Of a stretch of DNA of 64,000 nucleotides, positions 61,803-64,000 are shown one piece after another. Within the stretch, counting starts at the first letter, position 1; every line of letters begins with the position of its first letter. This DNA comes from Desulfovibrio desulfuricans (GTDB taxonomy: Bacteria; Desulfobacterota; Desulfovibrionia; Desulfovibrionales; Desulfovibrionaceae). Both the position numbers and the translations under genes were made by a program. The stretch is from assembly GCF_024460775.1 (NCBI RefSeq), contig NZ_JANFYZ010000002.1:280954-344953 (forward strand). The letters run 5' to 3'. The notes beneath the pieces are model-generated. The model had not been told where the DNA came from. It was given only the letters and a program-made list of their open reading frames with translations, and did no database searches.

Positions 61803-62525
61803 CTACAGGCTGCGCTCTTCCAGACCTTCGCCGCTCTTTTGTTTGGCCTTGTTGGGCGGGGTAGTGACAGGCTGCAAGCCGGGCACCACGTCATGCACTT
61901 CCGTAGGCGGCAAGAGCGGATCGGCGGCATCGCGCTGAATGACCTTGCTGTCGCGCACGTACAGCGTGCAGGAAAGGCCAAAGCACTCGTATACCGCAGC
62001 AACAGTGCCCTTGAGCTTTTCCTGATCATTGAGCGGCGGTGGAACCAGCACGTAATAAATGCGGGTGCGCCCGCCCCTCTTGGGTTCCACAAAGCAGGAA
62101 ACTATCCATTCATCCTGTCCGTCCCCGTTCCAGTCCGCAATGCCGACCATATTGACTTTAAGCTTCTGCGTGGCATGATTGATGCTGAAACCGTTGGGGA
62201 AACGCTGCACGCGGCTGTCGGGCAGGATGGTGGCGGAAAATGTTTCGCCAAGATACACATCGTGCGCCGTATCGTTTTGCAGCATAAATGAGGGCGAAAG
62301 GCGGGTGAAAAGTATGTCGCCGTAGTCTTTCAAACCCTTGAACGACATGGGGGCCGTGTAGGAGCCGTCCTTGTCCAGCAGGTCACGGGCCTGAAGTTCC
62401 TTGGGCATGTTATGCGCCATTTTCATGAATTCGTCTTTTTCCACCACAACTACAGGGCGGGTGGTACCGCAGCCGGCAAGCAGACAGCCCAGGCAAAGCA
62501 GGGCGCAGATTCGCGATAAGACCAT
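61803..62525 (-). CDS. Lipoprotein of unknown function
   Basis: 240 residues from ATG 62525. A signal peptide with lipobox LLAGC (Cys19) follows MVLSRICALL. The middle has DWNGDGQDEWIVSCFV, a calcium-loop-like DxNxDGxxE that occurs in FG-GAP or EF-hand-like repeats. No family is recognised. The GGGGAG ahead of the ATG is 12 bases away, a little far. It is divergent from the HlyD-type gene. Confidence 0.75.
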   Translation of the reverse strand: MVLSRICALLCLGCLLAGCGTTRPVVVVEKDEFMKMAHNMPKELQARDLLDKDGSYTAPMSFKGLKDYGDILFTRLSPSFMLQNDTAHDVYLGETFSATILPDSRVQRFPNGFSINHATQKLKVNMVGIADWNGDGQDEWIVSCFVEPKRGGRTRIYYVLVPPPLNDQEKLKGTVAAVYECFGLSCTLYVRDSKVIQRDAADPLLPPTEVHDVVPGLQPVTTPPNKAKQKSGEGLEERSL

Positions 62526-62700
62526 GATATGTGTCGACTCCCCTGGCGGAGATTTGACGGCAAAAAGCCGCTTCTCCGTGAATGCAGCTTTTGTAAGCGT
62601 CTGCGAGCGGCTTGTAAAGAGCATTGCGGGTAGTATGGTACGGTATCTGCATGTTTTTATGATAATGTCATGAAAATGCTCCAACCCCACAGGACACGAC

Positions 62701-63891
62701 ATGCCCGAACCAATATATTTGCAAATGCCCGAACCCAGACTGAAAAAGCATGGCCGCATGTTTTTGCGCCTCCTGCCCCTGTGGGTGATAGGCTGTCTGG
62801 TTGCCGCCGGGTGGTGGTGGATTGAATCTGGCCGCGTAACAAGCACCTGGGCCATGCTCGATGGCATGGTGTATGCGGTTTCGTCCGAATTCCCCGCCAA
62901 GGTCGAATCCGTGGCTGTTCGCGAGGGCGACCGCGTCAAAAAAGGGCAGGTCTTGGCCCGGCTGGACGCCAGAGCTTATGCTGGCCGTGTGGGCGAAGCT
63001 GGGCGCGAGGCAGCCGGTCTGCGCGCTATGGCTGGCCCGCCGAGCATTGAAGAAACCGCAGCCCGGCTCAAGCAGGCGCAGGATTCGGAACAGGAGATGG
63101 TGCGCCGCATCGCACTGGCGCGGCATGATGAAGATCTCAAACAGAAAGCGCGTGAAGAGCGCGTGGCAGAGCATGTGCGCGCCCAGCTTGCCCTGCGCAC
63201 CCTTGATAGCCAGGGCGGTGAACGCGCCGTGGGCAGCGCGCGCTACGCAGCCGCCAAGCAGGCGGAAGCTCAGACCCGCCTTGCCAAGGAGCGGGCCATT
63301 GTGGAATTTGAACAGGTCAGCCTTGTGCGCGCAGCCATAGATCAGGAACTTGCCCGAGTGCGTGCGGAAGCTCTGCGTTACAAACAGTTGGCCTCAAGCA
63401 ACCGCTATGCGCCAAAATATGTGGCAGGCGCCTTGGGCGCTGCCATGAATGCCGTGCCGCAAAATGCTGTGGACGGCAATCTCTACGCGCCGCAGGATGG
63501 GCGCATTCTGCGCGGCATCGCCATGCCGGGGCAGTCTGTGCAGCGCGGTGAACCCGTGGTCCTGCTGTTGCCCGAGGGCAAGGAAGCGCAAAAATCCTTC
63601 TGGCTGTTGGCCTTTTTTACGCAGGATGCCGCCAATGCCCTCAAGCCGGGCCAGAAATGCGCCATAACCCTGAAAAATGACACCAGGCTTGAAGGGCGCG
63701 TCTATGACAGGCTCGACCCGCAGCCCCTGCCGCCCAATGCCCTTGCGGATAGCAAGGATGCCAGTGAGACTGCGGCCCGCCCGGAAGTTTACGTGCCTGT
63801 GCGCATAACCATCAGTGATGGCGAGGGCAAGCAGTTTGAACCAGGCATGCTGGGGAAGTGCGAGGTTATGACGAGGGTTTTCTGGAATTAG
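62701..63891 (+). CDS. HlyD-family membrane fusion protein
   Basis: 396 residues. One N-terminal membrane span (LLPLWVIGCLVAAGWWWI), a lipoyl-like half-motif (AKVESVAVREGDRVKKGQVLARLDA), a long coiled-coil hairpin (about 100-230), the second half (YAPQDGRILRGIAMPGQSVQRGEPVVLLL) and a beta-barrel end. Such adaptors join an inner-membrane exporter to an outer-membrane tube. The exporter is not in the window and may lie to the right. An AGGA precedes the first ATG; a second ATG at 62725 is possible. Confidence 0.9.
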   Translation: MPEPIYLQMPEPRLKKHGRMFLRLLPLWVIGCLVAAGWWWIESGRVTSTWAMLDGMVYAVSSEFPAKVESVAVREGDRVKKGQVLARLDARAYAGRVGEAGREAAGLRAMAGPPSIEETAARLKQAQDSEQEMVRRIALARHDEDLKQKAREERVAEHVRAQLALRTLDSQGGERAVGSARYAAAKQAEAQTRLAKERAIVEFEQVSLVRAAIDQELARVRAEALRYKQLASSNRYAPKYVAGALGAAMNAVPQNAVDGNLYAPQDGRILRGIAMPGQSVQRGEPVVLLLPEGKEAQKSFWLLAFFTQDAANALKPGQKCAITLKNDTRLEGRVYDRLDPQPLPPNALADSKDASETAARPEVYVPVRITISDGEGKQFEPGMLGKCEVMTRVFWN

Positions 63892-64000
63892 GGGACGTTT
63901 GGGGGGCTTGCGGGGCGGGCGGCTAACTGAAATTTCTGAAATTTTCTGCCCTGTGGGCACAGGATTCCGTCCTCTGGCGGAGTTTAGGACGCCTGTGCGG
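63892..64000. other. Right edge of the window
   Basis: 109 bases after the HlyD-type gene; nothing identifiable. It includes the imperfect palindrome CCCTGTGGGCACAGG. Confidence 0.3.

Overview
The window looks like a chromosomal segment of a Desulfovibrio-type sulfate-reducing deltaproteobacterium, probably a gut or anoxic-sediment strain. The pointers are a choline trimethylamine-lyase (cutC/cutD) microcompartment locus, a Desulfovibrio-type homotrimeric porin, a hemA-hemX-siroheme synthase run, and high-GC coding with many alanine-rich linkers. No species can be fixed from the sequence alone. Two stretches (about 14.8-16.3 kb and 28.0-31.5 kb) are clearly AT-richer than the rest and look acquired.

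Layout. 1-8.5 kb: leftward choline-utilisation operon (tandem BMC shell protein, aldehyde dehydrogenase homologue lacking the catalytic Cys, CutC, CutD, BMC protein with a helical tail, active acylating aldehyde dehydrogenase, BMC-H protein, and the first codons of another gene). It has a MerR-type promoter and a divergent MerR regulator at 8.9 kb. 9.9-26.7 kb: a group of units apparently under one sigma-54 activator. These are a porin, an alkaline-phosphatase-superfamily hydrolase with a small C-terminal-half paralogue, the activator itself, an OsmC-Lpd-GcvH-DMT transporter-small regulator operon, and an NMT1/TauA-type ABC importer. A 16-bp inverted repeat (GCGACA-N4-TGTCGC) recurs next to sigma-54 (-24/-12) sites in all of these. 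This regulon is the most interesting feature of the window. A PilZ protein interrupts it.

26.9-33.1 kb: TolQ/TolR pair, then an AT-rich stretch with a Lar-like zinc-ribbon protein, two paralogous small unknown genes, an RRM RNA-binding protein, an outer-membrane beta-barrel, tRNA-Ser(GGA) and a 46-residue membrane protein. 33.1-46.4 kb: housekeeping genes (fabI, purC, hisD, grpE), a LysR/carboxymuconolactone decarboxylase pair, an Mla/Pqi-type lipid transport operon ending in an HD-GYP response regulator, and polA. 46.4-48.8 kb: repeat-rich spacer and tilS, flanked by inverted copies of a hairpin repeat. 48.8-64 kb: hemA operon, two glycosyltransferases, a membrane protein, cpoB-like, dprA, xer recombinase, Mn-dependent pyrophosphatase, a lipoprotein and a HlyD-type protein.

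How parts may work together (inference): the porin and ABC importer would bring in a small organic anion, the cytoplasmic hydrolase would cleave it, and the OsmC/lipoyl-carrier/dihydrolipoamide dehydrogenase set would handle thiol or peroxide chemistry. All would be switched on by the PAS-AAA-Fis activator. The substrate is unknown.
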